From contig JAKFEE010000031.1 in the NCBI GenBank assembly GCA_036675815.1, positions 1 through 64,000 on the forward strand: 64,000 nt of DNA. Reading direction: 5' to 3'. The translations under genes were made by a program, and so were the position numbers. The notes beneath the pieces are model-generated. The model was not told the origin of the DNA, did not search any database, and was given only the letters and a program-made list of their open reading frames with translations. Shown piece after piece: positions 39,983-48,546 of this stretch; the stretch's first letter is position 1, and every line of letters starts with the position of its first letter. Source of the DNA: JAKFEE01 sp036675815 (lineage in GTDB: Bacteria; Pseudomonadota; Alphaproteobacteria; Rhodospirillales; Magnetospirillaceae).

Positions 39983-40359
39983 GCGTGGCCGCCGACCGCG
40001 ATGCGGCTGAGGTGCCGCTTCACCGCTTCCGCCCGGCCCTCCTTGACCAAGTCCTCGGCGGTCTGATCGCCGAACGACGGCAGGGGCTGGGCCCGGTACC
40101 AGGCGAAGGCCTGGTGCACCGATCCGGCCCAGGGCAGCACGCGGTTGATGATCTCGACCACGTCCCGCAGCCGTGCCTGAGTCGCCCGCGACCGCAGCCG
40201 CGCCGACTTGGCCACGGCATCGCGCGACAGGCCGGAAGCGACCGCCATCTCGGCCTTGGTGACGTGCAACTCCTGCACCAGCCGATCGAGAGCGATCAGG
40301 CCGTCCGGCGCGACCACTTCGGCCAGGAATGCCTCGCGCCCCATTTTGTGCCCCGCCAA
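39979..40359 (-). CDS. Xre/MbcA/ParS-type antitoxin of the RES system
   Basis: A 126-residue antitoxin. The N-terminal half is a helix-turn-helix (LQELHVTKAEMAVASGLSRD-type segment, residues ~30-50). The C-terminal ~50 residues are the DUF2384/ParS toxin-binding domain, with LRDVVEIINRVLPWAGSVHQ-AFAWYRAQPLPSFGDQTAED-LVKEGRAEAV. The WYrxxpLPxFgdxTaxdLv pattern is diagnostic. The start is uncertain: TTG 40359 has AGGGG upstream but overlaps the candidate operator, while ATG 40344 is 15 bases inside. It is followed by the RES toxin with a GTGA overlap. Confidence 0.92.
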   Translation of the reverse strand: MAGHKMGREAFLAEVVAPDGLIALDRLVQELHVTKAEMAVASGLSRDAVAKSARLRSRATQARLRDVVEIINRVLPWAGSVHQAFAWYRAQPLPSFGDQTAEDLVKEGRAEAVKRHLSRIAVGGHA

Positions 40360-40379
40360 TTACCCCTGATTACGGGTAA
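40360..40379. promoter_or_regulatory. Inverted repeat TTACCC-N8-GGGTAA, candidate autoregulatory operator
   Basis: A 6+6 perfect inverted repeat abuts the possible TTG start of the Xre antitoxin. RES/Xre pairs are usually repressed by the antitoxin-toxin complex, so a palindrome here fits an operator. It would also make ATG 40344 the more natural start. Only position and symmetry support this. Confidence 0.5.
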
Positions 40380-40482
40380 AATGTAGGGCGGAACGGCGGA
40401 TGAAGCAATGGTGGGACGGCGCCCACGGCGCTGCCGCCGCGGGCGCCGATCACGTAGCGGGGCTCGGCACCGCCGGCCGAGC

Positions 40483-40953
40483 TCAGCCGAGCAGGCTGCG
40501 CAGCATCCACGCCGTCTTTTCGTGCACCTGCATGCGCTGGGTCAGCAGGTCGGCCGTAGGCTCGTCATGGGCCTTGTCGACCAGCGGGAAGATCGAGCGG
40601 GCCGTGCGCACCACCGCCTCCTGGTCCTTGACCAATTGACGGATCATCTCCTCGGCGCTGGGCACGCCGGTTTCCTCTTCCAGCGAGGTCAGGTCCGCGA
40701 ACTGCCGGTACGACCCCGGCGCCGGGAAGCCCAGGGCGCGGATGCGCTCGGCAATCAGGTCCACCGCCAGTGCCAGCTCGTTGTACTGCTGCTCGAACAT
40801 CAGATGCAGCGTGTTGAACATCGGCCCGGTGACGTTCCAATGGAAGTTGTGGGTCTTCAGGTACAGGGTATAGGTGTCGGCCAGCAGTCGCGATAATCCC
40901 TCGCCGATCTGACGGCGGGTGTCTTCCGCGATGCCGATGTCGATGTCGCTCAT
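40483..40953 (-). CDS. dps: Dps family DNA-protecting ferritin-like protein
   Basis: A 156-residue miniferritin that stores iron and protects DNA under oxidative stress or starvation. The ferroxidase segment LYLKTHNFHWNVTGPMFNTL-HLMFEQQYNELALAVDLIAE-RIRALG holds the conserved His, Asp and Glu ligands shared between subunits. The N-terminus is short and not very basic, so direct DNA binding through a Lys-rich tail is not obvious. ATG 40953 is the family start; the extension to 41019 overlaps the DUF2061 gene. DUF2061 lies directly upstream on the same strand and its stop is inside the Dps leader. Confidence 0.95.
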   Translation of the reverse strand: MSDIDIGIAEDTRRQIGEGLSRLLADTYTLYLKTHNFHWNVTGPMFNTLHLMFEQQYNELALAVDLIAERIRALGFPAPGSYRQFADLTSLEEETGVPSAEEMIRQLVKDQEAVVRTARSIFPLVDKAHDEPTADLLTQRMQVHEKTAWMLRSLLG

Positions 40954-40970
40954 CTCTCTGCTTCCCCTTC

Positions 40971-41177
40971 TCATCTCGTCGATGACGCAACCGTGGCACG
41001 GCCCGTCATACTCGCCCATGCGCGCTCGTGCAGGTAGTAGGCGATGGTATTGCAGGCAGGCTCGATGAGGGCGATCAACCCACCCAAGGCCACACTGCCG
41101 GTCAGCGCATAGGTCACGGAGAAAGCCACCGTGAAATGGACGCAGGCGAAGGTGATGGTCTTGATGGCGTCGGTCAT
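40971..41177 (-). CDS. DUF2061 small membrane protein
   Basis: A 68-residue protein with GGAGG five bases before ATG 41177. The sequence DAIKTITFACVHFTVAFSVT-YALTGSVALGGLIALIEPAC-NTIAYYLHERAW is the DUF2061 pattern: one or two hydrophobic helices with a conserved IEPxxNtxxYyxHExxW end. The role is unknown. It is often found alone or near stress genes. Here it sits 17 bases ahead of dps on the same strand, so the two may be co-transcribed. The AT-rich region 41235-41271 upstream probably contains the promoter. Confidence 0.85.
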   Translation of the reverse strand: MTDAIKTITFACVHFTVAFSVTYALTGSVALGGLIALIEPACNTIAYYLHERAWASMTGRATVASSTR

Positions 41178-41271
41178 TGCGGCCTCCATGCCACGGACTG
41201 CACGGAGTCTATGAGTGGCCGCGCGATCGATCAAACAAATAATTTATGGATATATAATCGCTAAGATCGAT

Positions 41272-41472
41272 TTATCCGCCGCGGGCCAGAACCAGCAGCC
41301 CCAGCAGCATCACGGCAACGGCCTGGGTGGCGACGCGCAGATTCATCAGGCGGTGGCCGTAGCGGCGGTTGAGTTCGCCACCGCGTGAGAACAACACGAC
41401 CCCGGCCAGCAGCGTGCCGAGGACGGCAGCAAGCGCGATGGCAAGGAGCACCGAAAGAACGTCGACCAGCAT
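41272..41472 (-). CDS. HIG1-domain twin-transmembrane protein
   Basis: A 66-residue protein starting MLVDVLSVLLAIALAAVLGT. A first membrane helix, the short polar loop SRGGELNRRYGHRLMNLRVA and a second helix, TQAVAVMLLGLLVLARGG, match the HIG_1_N (hypoxia-induced gene 1) family common in alphaproteobacteria. The conserved loop N-R-xxN-xLMrxRVaxQ is present. In mitochondria, relatives act as respiratory supercomplex factors; a role with terminal oxidases is possible but not shown. GGAG precedes the ATG closely. Its stop lies in the AT-rich stretch upstream of DUF2061. Confidence 0.85.
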   Translation of the reverse strand: MLVDVLSVLLAIALAAVLGTLLAGVVLFSRGGELNRRYGHRLMNLRVATQAVAVMLLGLLVLARGG

Positions 41473-41530
41473 GGCTCCAATGTAGGCCGGGCCGCCCGCC
41501 TCGTCCACCACGCCCATGCGGCCGAGCGGC

Positions 41531-41558
41531 TTGACAGGTGGCGAGAGCAGGATAGGTT
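41531..41558 (+). promoter_or_regulatory. Candidate promoter of the liv operon
   Basis: TTGACA (41531-41536) is an exact -35 consensus, and TAGGTT (41553-41558) lies 16 bases on as a weak -10. It is 89 bases ahead of the livH ATG and downstream of the divergent HIG1 start. No binding site for a specific regulator is seen. Confidence 0.45.
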
Positions 41559-41646
41559 TTTGGGAAACGCGGGGGGAAATACGTGCACCATCGACACCAC
41601 GACGCTCGCCGGGCGGGCCCCCCCGTCGCCATGCGCTGAGCCACGG

Positions 41647-42558
<912 letters not shown>

Positions 42559-42561
42559 TCG

Positions 42562-43839
42562 GTGGGCACAGGCGTGAGCGGAAGCCTTCCCGCCATGCTC
42601 CGCGATGCCGGGGCCGCGGCGCTGGTGGCAGCCCTGCTGGCGCTGCCTCTCATGGGCTTTCACGCCGCCGATTCGGCCGGCGGCCTGGTGCTGCGGACCC
42701 GCTTCGACTGGGTGCTGTGGGCGGCTGCCATCGTCTTCGGCGGCCGGCTGGCGATAAACCTGCTGCGGGCGGGAATCCGCAGTCGGCTTGGCGCACCGGC
42801 AGCGGCGTTGAAGCCGCTCGCCGGCCGGGTGGGAGCGCTGTTGCCGGCGCTCGGCTGGGTGCTGGCGGCGGTGGCGCTGCTGCTGCCCCTGCTGCCCTTC
42901 GCCGACCGCAATCTGGTCGACAAGGCGACGCTGGTGCTGATCTACGTCATGCTGGGCTGGGGCCTGAACATCGTCGTCGGCCTCGCCGGCCTGCTCGACC
43001 TCGGCTATGTCGCCTTCTACGCCGTCGGCGCCTATTCCTATGCCCTGCTGTCGACCGAACTCGGGTGGTCGTTCTGGCTGTGCCTGCCGCTGGCCGGGGT
43101 GTTCGCCGCCGCCTTCGGCGTGCTGCTGGGCTTTCCGGTGCTGCGGCTGCGCGGCGACTATCTGGCCATCGTGACCTTGGGCTTTGGCGAGATCATCCGC
43201 ATCGTGCTGCTCAACTGGTACGAACTGACCAACGGCCCCAACGGCATCGCCGGCATTCCGCGGCCAACCTTGTTCGGGCTAAAGTTTCGCCCGGTGGCGC
43301 TCGACGGCGGCCAGACCTTCCACCAGTTCTTCGGCATCGCCTTCAATCCCGACCACCGGGTGATCTTTCTCTATTACCTGATCCTCGCCCTGGCCTTGGC
43401 CACCAACCTGTTCACCCTGCGCATCCGGCGCCTGCCCATCGGCCGCGCCTGGGAGGCGTTGCGCGAAGACGAGATCGCCTGCCGTTCGCTGGGCATCAAT
43501 CCCACCAACACCAAACTGTCGGCCTTCGCCCTGGGGGCCATGTTCGCCGGGTTCGCCGGCGCCTTCTTCGCTACCCGCCAAAGCTTCATCAGCCCCGGCA
43601 GCTTCACCTTCATCGAATCGGCGATCATCCTGTCGATCGTCGTGCTCGGCGGCATGGGCAGCCAGATCGGCATCGTGCTCGCCGCGCTGCTGTTGGTCGG
43701 CCTGCCGGAATGGTTCCGCGACCTGCAGCTCTACCGGATGCTGGCGTTCGGCAGTGCCATGGTGCTGATCATGCTGTGGCGGCCACGCGGCCTGCTGGCG
43801 ACGCGCGAGCCGACGATCATGCTGGGGCCGCCGAAATGA
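42562..43839 (+). CDS. livM: Branched-chain amino acid ABC transporter permease LivM
   Basis: A 425-residue permease partner of LivH, starting at GTG three bases after the livH stop. The N-terminal ~100 residues add two or three helices (as in long LivM forms). The core follows with MLGWGLNIVVGLAGLLDLGY-VAFYAVGAYSYAL, LRGDYLAIVTLGFGEIIRI, the coupling helix GRAWEALREDEIACRSLGIN and SIVVLGGMGSQIG. The last four bases overlap livG (ATGA). Confidence 0.96.
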   Translation: MGTGVSGSLPAMLRDAGAAALVAALLALPLMGFHAADSAGGLVLRTRFDWVLWAAAIVFGGRLAINLLRAGIRSRLGAPAAALKPLAGRVGALLPALGWVLAAVALLLPLLPFADRNLVDKATLVLIYVMLGWGLNIVVGLAGLLDLGYVAFYAVGAYSYALLSTELGWSFWLCLPLAGVFAAAFGVLLGFPVLRLRGDYLAIVTLGFGEIIRIVLLNWYELTNGPNGIAGIPRPTLFGLKFRPVALDGGQTFHQFFGIAFNPDHRVIFLYYLILALALATNLFTLRIRRLPIGRAWEALREDEIACRSLGINPTNTKLSAFALGAMFAGFAGAFFATRQSFISPGSFTFIESAIILSIVVLGGMGSQIGIVLAALLLVGLPEWFRDLQLYRMLAFGSAMVLIMLWRPRGLLATREPTIMLGPPK

Positions 43840-44690
43840 CGGCGTTGTTGACCGTCAGCCACTTGACCATGCGCTTCGGCGGCCTGTTTGCCGTGAACGA
43901 CCTGTCGTTCGTCGCCCGGCCGCGGCAGATCACCGCCATCATCGGCCCCAACGGCGCAGGCAAGACCACGGTGTTCAACTGCATCACCGGCTTCTACAGC
44001 CCGACTTCGGGCGAGATGCGCCTGCACCATCCCGCCGGCGACCTGCTGCTCGAGCGCCTGGAAGGCCATCGCATCGCCGCCCACGGCGTCGCCCGCACCT
44101 TCCAGAACATCCGGCTGTTCCCGGGCATGAGCGTGCTGGAGAACCTGATCGTTGCCCAGCACAACCCGTTGATGCGCGCTTCGGCCTTTTCCTTCGCCGG
44201 CCTGCTCGGCTTGGAGCGTTACCGCGCTGCCGAGCGTCGCGCCGTCGAGCGGGCGCGCTACTGGCTCGACAAGGCCGGGCTGCTGGAGCACGCCGGCGGC
44301 CAGGCGGGCAGCCTGCCCTATGGGGCGCAGCGGCGGCTGGAGATCGCGCGGGCCATGTGCACACAGCCGATCCTGCTGTGCCTGGACGAGCCGGCGGCCG
44401 GGCTCAACCCGCGCGAATCCGCCGATCTCAACCATCTCTTGCGCGATTTGCGCGACGAGCACGGCGTCGGCATCCTGCTCATCGAGCATGACATGAGCGT
44501 GGTCATGGGCATCTCGGACCACATCGTCGTGCTCGACCACGGCCAGAAGATCGCCGATGGCACGCCGGCCGAGATTCGCGCCGATCCCGCCGTCATTCGC
44601 GCCTATCTCGGCGCCGAGGAGGACGAGGAATTGCCGCCCGAGGTCGCGCGGGACATCGATCGCGAAACCGGCGCGGGGGACGAGGGCTGA
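43836..44690 (+). CDS. livG: Branched-chain amino acid ABC transporter ATPase LivG
   Basis: A 284-residue ABC ATPase. Walker A GPNGAGKTTVFNCITGF is near residues 35-51, the Q-loop is in ARTFQNIRLF, Walker B is LLCLDEPAAGLNP and the H-loop is LLIEHDMSVVM. The ABC signature reads LPYGAQRRLEIARAM; the Y-G-x-Q-R-R-L-E-I-A-R form is typical of LivG. A ~20-residue acidic tail (EEDEELPPEVARDIDRETGA) is longer than in E. coli. The start overlaps livM (ATGA) and the stop overlaps livF (TGATG-type). Confidence 0.96.
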   Translation: MTALLTVSHLTMRFGGLFAVNDLSFVARPRQITAIIGPNGAGKTTVFNCITGFYSPTSGEMRLHHPAGDLLLERLEGHRIAAHGVARTFQNIRLFPGMSVLENLIVAQHNPLMRASAFSFAGLLGLERYRAAERRAVERARYWLDKAGLLEHAGGQAGSLPYGAQRRLEIARAMCTQPILLCLDEPAAGLNPRESADLNHLLRDLRDEHGVGILLIEHDMSVVMGISDHIVVLDHGQKIADGTPAEIRADPAVIRAYLGAEEDEELPPEVARDIDRETGAGDEG

Positions 44691-45418
44691 TGCTGTCGAT
44701 CGCCAATGTCTCCGCATCCTATGGCCGCATCGAGGCCTTGCGGGACGTCAGCATCGAGGTGGCGGCCGGCGAGATCGTCACCCTCATCGGCGCCAACGGC
44801 GCCGGCAAGACGACGCTGCTGATGACCCTGTGCGGGCGGCCGCGGGCCAGCACGGGCAGCGTCCTGTTCGAGGGGCGCGACATCACGCACTCGCCGATGC
44901 ACGAGATCATGCGGCTGGGCATCGCCCATGCCCCCGAGGGGCGCCGCATCTTCCCGCGCATGAGCGTGTACGAAAACCTGCAGATGGGGGCGGTGGCGGG
45001 CGATCCGCGGCACTTCGCCGGGGATCTCGAACGGGTGCTGGCGCTGTTTCCGCGTCTCGAGGAGCGCCTCGACCAGCGCGGTGGCACGCTGTCGGGGGGC
45101 GAGCAGCAGATGCTGGCCATCGGCCGCGCCCTGATGGCTCGGCCGCGGCTGTTGCTGCTCGACGAGCCGTCGCTCGGCCTGGCGCCGCTGATGGTCAAGA
45201 CGATCTTTCAGATCATCCGCGAGATCAACAGCGAGCGGAAGGTGACGGTGTTCCTGGTCGAACAGAACGCCTTTCATGCCCTGAGGCTGGCCCATCGCGG
45301 CTACGTCATGGTCAACGGGCGCATCGCCATGAGCGGCGGCGGCAGCGAGTTGCTGGCCGATCCGCAGATCCGTGCCGCGTATCTCGAGGGCGGCCATCCC
45401 GAGGGGGGGCCGGCGTGA
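44690..45418 (+). CDS. livF: Branched-chain amino acid ABC transporter ATPase LivF
   Basis: A 242-residue ABC ATPase, the second motor subunit. Walker A GANGAGKTTLLMTLCG lies near residues 36-51. The signature LSGGEQQMLAIGRALM, Walker B LLLLDEPSLGLAP and H-loop VFLVEQNAFHAL are canonical. It shares one base of its ATG with the livG stop. The stop likewise overlaps the start of the DUF6867-like gene, so all five genes are translationally chained. Confidence 0.96.
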   Translation: MLSIANVSASYGRIEALRDVSIEVAAGEIVTLIGANGAGKTTLLMTLCGRPRASTGSVLFEGRDITHSPMHEIMRLGIAHAPEGRRIFPRMSVYENLQMGAVAGDPRHFAGDLERVLALFPRLEERLDQRGGTLSGGEQQMLAIGRALMARPRLLLLDEPSLGLAPLMVKTIFQIIREINSERKVTVFLVEQNAFHALRLAHRGYVMVNGRIAMSGGGSELLADPQIRAAYLEGGHPEGGPA

Positions 45419-45771
45419 TGCTGTCGGCCATCGGCACCACCCCGGCGGGTTTCATTGTCGTCACGTTGCTGCTGATGGGGGTTTGCGCCTTGCTGACGGG
45501 GCAGGCGGTGGCGAAGACATGGCGCCCGGCATGGCAGGTCGCCGCCTATGCCCTGCTCTTGGCCGCGGCCGACCGCTTCCTGGTCTTCGCCCTGTTCGAC
45601 GGCGAGCTGCTGAGCATCGCCGGCTATGTCGTCGACGCCTGCCTTCTCGGGGCGGTGGCCGCCGGCGCCTACAAGGCGACGCGGGCGCGCAAGATGGTCG
45701 CGCAGTATCCCTGGCGGTACCGGCGTGCGGGGCTGTTCGGCTGGCGTGAGATCGGCGGCGGCCACCCCTGA
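45418..45771 (+). CDS. DUF6867-like small membrane protein of the liv operon
   Basis: A 117-residue protein with about three hydrophobic helices (FIVVTLLLMGVCALLTGQAV, VAAYALLLAAADRFLVFALF, SIAGYVVDACLLGAVAAGAY). A conserved basic end MVAQYPWRYRRAGLFGWREI follows. Proteins of this kind occur at the end of liv-type ABC operons in alphaproteobacteria, which fits the TGATG overlap with livF here. It may be an accessory to the LivHM channel, but no experimental role is known to me. Confidence 0.8.
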   Translation: MLSAIGTTPAGFIVVTLLLMGVCALLTGQAVAKTWRPAWQVAAYALLLAAADRFLVFALFDGELLSIAGYVVDACLLGAVAAGAYKATRARKMVAQYPWRYRRAGLFGWREIGGGHP

Positions 45772-45874
45772 CGGAAGGAAGGTTCGGCCGCGGCGATATC
45801 ACCGTCGGCCTCGAACTGGCTTAACCTAAGAATGAGGTTCATTACGCATTAGCGGGAGTTTCATAGGGATTGCC

Positions 45875-46019
45875 GTCACCCCCGCGAACGCGGGAATCCA
45901 TCGCTGAACCGCACAACATTCGGTAGATTTGGTGCTGTGCGACCCCAACATGGACCCCCGCGTCCGCGGGGTGTTGGAATAAGGGAATCCCTTCACACGC
46001 TCCTACGCGGGGCATGACG
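45875..46019. repeat. Nested palindromic repeat, second long copy (inverse orientation to the pyrH copy)
   Basis: The core 45875-45973 runs GTCACCCCCGCGAACGCGGG to GGACCCCCGCGTCCGCGGGG, with an inner CCGCACAA...TGTGCG pair. Its right extension (AAGGGAATCCCTTCACACGC and then GCGGGGCATGACG) matches the reverse complement of the sequence before 57680. It splits livK from the rest of the liv operon. Confidence 0.85.
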
Positions 46020-46079
46020 TTGAGGATGCTTGCCACTAATCCGTGATGAACCAAGAAAAGACGATGGAGGGTTCAAGGA

Positions 46080-47186
46080 ATGCTGCGGATCAAATCGCTG
46101 TTGCCCGCTGCCGCCGCCGTGGCCGCGCTGTTCACGGCGCCGGTGGCGCGGGCCGACATCACCATCGCGGTGGTCGGCCCGATGACCGGCCACGTCGCCG
46201 CCTTCGGCGACCAGATGAAGCGTGGCGCCGAGAAGGCCGTGGCCGATCTCAACGCCAAAGGCGGCGTGCTCGGCCAGAAGCTGCGGCTGCTGATCGGTGA
46301 CGATGCCTGCGACCCCAAGCAGGCGGTAGCGGTCGCCAACGAGATGGCGGGCAGGGGGGTGGCGCTGGTCGCCGGCCACTTCTGTTCGGATTCGTCGATT
46401 CCGGCCTCGAACGTCTATGCCGAGACCAACATCCTGCAGATTTCGCCGGCCTCGACCAATCCGCAGCTGACCGAGCGTGGCCTACCTTCGGTGTTCCGCA
46501 CCTGCGGCCGCGATGACCAGCAGGGCGGCATCGCCGCCGAATTCATCGCCAAGAACTTCGCCGGCAAGAAGATTGCCATCATCCACGACAAGACGGCCTA
46601 CGGCAAAGGATTGGCCGACGAAACGCGCAAGGCTCTCCACGCCAAGGACTTCAAGGAAAGCCTGTACGAGGCCATCACCGCCGGCGAGCGCGATTATTCC
46701 AGCCTGGTGTCGAAGCTGAAGAGCAACCAGATCGATCTCGTCTATTTCGGCGGCTATCACCCCGAGGCCGGGCTGATCGTGCGCCAGATGCGCGCCCAGG
46801 GGCTGCAGGCGCCGCTGATGGGGGGCGACGCCCTGGTCGACAGCCAGTACTGGGGCATCACCGGGCCGGCGGGCGAGGGCACGCTGATGACCTTCAGCCC
46901 CGACCCGCGCAAGAACCCGGCCAATGCCGAGCTGGTGGCGTGGTTCAAGAGCCAGGGCTACGAGCCCGAGGGCTACACCATCTACACCTACGCCACGCTG
47001 CAGGCCTGGGCCCAGGCGGCCAACACGGCCGGGACCACCGATACCCAGAAGGTGACCGAGGTCCTGAAAAAGGAGAAGTTCGATACGGCGCTGGGCACCA
47101 TCACCTTCGATGCCAAGGGCGACGTCACCGCGCCGGGATATGTCGTCTATGTCTGGAAGAACGGGCAATACGATTACGTGAAGTAG
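46080..47186 (+). CDS. livK: Branched-chain amino acid ABC transporter substrate-binding protein
   Basis: A 368-residue periplasmic binding protein. The signal peptide (RIKSLLPAAAAVAALFTAPV-ARA) is cleaved near residue 23. The mature part begins DITIAVVGPMTGHVAAFGDQ, the type I periplasmic-binding fold used by LivJ/LivK. DDACDPKQAVAVANEM and ISPASTNPQLTERG line the ligand cleft, and the ligand-type residues look like those of Leu/Ile/Val binders. It has its own leader: 308 bases and a repeat separate it from the permease operon, so it is probably transcribed separately at a higher level. A clear terminator follows at 47198-47227. Confidence 0.95.
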   Translation: MLRIKSLLPAAAAVAALFTAPVARADITIAVVGPMTGHVAAFGDQMKRGAEKAVADLNAKGGVLGQKLRLLIGDDACDPKQAVAVANEMAGRGVALVAGHFCSDSSIPASNVYAETNILQISPASTNPQLTERGLPSVFRTCGRDDQQGGIAAEFIAKNFAGKKIAIIHDKTAYGKGLADETRKALHAKDFKESLYEAITAGERDYSSLVSKLKSNQIDLVYFGGYHPEAGLIVRQMRAQGLQAPLMGGDALVDSQYWGITGPAGEGTLMTFSPDPRKNPANAELVAWFKSQGYEPEGYTIYTYATLQAWAQAANTAGTTDTQKVTEVLKKEKFDTALGTITFDAKGDVTAPGYVVYVWKNGQYDYVK

Positions 47187-47197
47187 CCGAACAGGCC

Positions 47198-47227
47198 AAC
47201 CCGGCCGGCGCAGTCGGCCGGGTTCTT
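47198..47227 (+). terminator. Intrinsic terminator after livK
   Basis: AACCCGGCCG (47198-47207) pairs perfectly with CGGCCGGGTT (47215-47224) across a 7-base loop, and CTT follows. It lies 11 bases after the livK stop. Confidence 0.75.
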
Positions 47228-47314
47228 GCGGCTAACGCGATGGATGTGTAATGCCGTTCCCGCGATGATCGGGCAGACTGCGATGAGCATGTGCCAGGTG
47301 GGCGGAGGCTGACG

Positions 47315-48001
47315 GTGGAGGTGACGCGCTGGGCACGGCGAAAATGGGCCGGCACGGCCCTGATGCTGGCGCTGACGACGCTGCCATCGGGCGCCCATGC
47401 CTTGCGCTGCCCGCAGCCGGCCGATACGCGAGTCAGGGTCACGGTCCACACCAGCTATTCCGGCATCGACTATCGCCATGACCTGGATCGCGCCGCGCTG
47501 ACCAACTTTGCCAGCGGCATGGCCATCACCAGCCATGGCGGCAACATCCTCGGCCTTACCGTATCGCGCTATTCGCTGCAGATGGAGACGCACCAGCAAT
47601 ACGTGCAGGCCGACAACGGTATGTCGTGCATGTGGATCCGCCAGGTCGACGCCACCCTGTCGGTGCCCGACATGACCATCTTCGTCGCCGCCAACTACCG
47701 TCAGGGCACCTGCCAATACAATGCGGTGCTGGAGCACGAGTACGAGCACGTCAGGCTGACGCGGGGGCTGCTCCCCGGCGCCGCTAAGCGGCTCGAAGGC
47801 GAGCTGCGCCGCCAGCTCAGCCGCATCAATCCGATCGTTTCGCGCAACCCCAACAGTGGTGCCCGCGTTGCCCAGGACGCGGTCCAGCGGGCGATGGCCG
47901 AATTCATGAAGCGGCTGGAAGTCGAGCGCAACCGTGCCAACGCCGCCATCGACACCGCGCACAGCTATCGCCGCGTCGCGGCGCGCTGTCCGCAATGGTA
48001 G
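47315..48001 (+). CDS. Exported DUF922-like putative metalloprotein
   Basis: A 228-residue protein with an N-terminal signal sequence (RRKWAGTALMLALTTLPSGA-HA) and a mature domain containing HEYEHVRLTR. The HExxH zinc motif has H141, E142 and H145. The pattern YxxgTCxYxAvLEHEyeHv is characteristic of DUF922-type predicted secreted zinc proteases. Two Cys pairs (near residues 32/105 and 133/226) could form disulfides in the periplasm. GTG 47315 is seven bases after GGAGG; GTG 47291 and GTG 47321 are alternatives. Function is inferred only from the HExxH motif and export signal. A double-dyad repeat follows and the convergent erpA ends 85 bases on. Confidence 0.72.
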   Translation: MEVTRWARRKWAGTALMLALTTLPSGAHALRCPQPADTRVRVTVHTSYSGIDYRHDLDRAALTNFASGMAITSHGGNILGLTVSRYSLQMETHQQYVQADNGMSCMWIRQVDATLSVPDMTIFVAANYRQGTCQYNAVLEHEYEHVRLTRGLLPGAAKRLEGELRRQLSRINPIVSRNPNSGARVAQDAVQRAMAEFMKRLEVERNRANAAIDTAHSYRRVAARCPQW

Positions 48002-48020
48002 CGGGGAGAGAGAATCTACT

Positions 48021-48073
48021 GGAGCGCGGAGCTCCAGCTCCGTATTTGGTGTGCGGACCTGGAGGTCCGCGCC
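48021..48073. repeat. Double-dyad repeat, copy E
   Basis: GCGGAGCTCC-AGCTCCGT at 48026-48043 and GCGGACCTGG-AGGTCCGC at 48053-48070. The order of the GGAGCT and GGACCT dyads is reversed relative to copies A and B, meaning it is inserted in the other orientation. It sits between the convergent DUF922-like and erpA stop codons. Confidence 0.9.
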
Positions 48074-48085
48074 TGACGGCTGACA

Positions 48086-48436
48086 CTACACCGAAAACGA
48101 GCTGCCGCAGCCGCAGGTGGAACTGGCGTTGGGGTTCTTGATCTGGAACGAGGCGCCGATCAGTTCCTCGACATAGTCGATCACTGCCCCATCGAGCAGA
48201 TCGAGCGAGGTTTCGTCGATCACCAGCCGGACGCCGTGTTCTTCGAAGATGCGGTCGTCATCGGCCACGGCGTCGTCGAGGCGGATGCCGTACTGAAAGC
48301 CCGAACAGCCGCCACCGGAGATGGCCAGGCGCAGCATCATCTCGGGCCGGCCCTCGGACTCCATCAGCACCCTGACCCGCGCCGCGGCATTTTCGGTAAG
48401 CCCAATCTTCTTGTCGGCGACGGCGGCTTCGGCCAT
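48086..48436 (-). CDS. erpA: A-type iron-sulfur cluster insertion protein ErpA
   Basis: A 116-residue A-type carrier that delivers 4Fe-4S clusters to apoproteins, including isoprenoid enzymes. The three cluster cysteines are C44 in GGGCSGFQY and C108/C110 in STCGCGSSF. LRLAISGGGCSGFQYGIRLD and NPNASSTCGCG are the full HesB signature. ATG is at 48436. It diverges from the dGTPase gene across 110 bases, an arrangement (erpA/dgt/argS) typical of alphaproteobacteria. Confidence 0.96.
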   Translation of the reverse strand: MAEAAVADKKIGLTENAAARVRVLMESEGRPEMMLRLAISGGGCSGFQYGIRLDDAVADDDRIFEEHGVRLVIDETSLDLLDGAVIDYVEELIGASFQIKNPNASSTCGCGSSFSV

Positions 48437-48546
48437 GGGAAATCCTCACTACGACAGGGTATGCGCCCGCTCGACTATGTAAGGCGGCCGGGCCGGCTGG
48501 CAAGTGTGGCGTTGCCACTCGCGCTTGGCGCTTGTAGTGTCCCGCC

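Noticed and set aside
37439..40066. An 875-codon plus-strand frame opposite the acyl-CoA synthetase and RES genes
   Set aside because: It is antisense to well-supported genes and its composition (Arg, His, Gly, Asp) is that of a shadow frame in GC-rich DNA.
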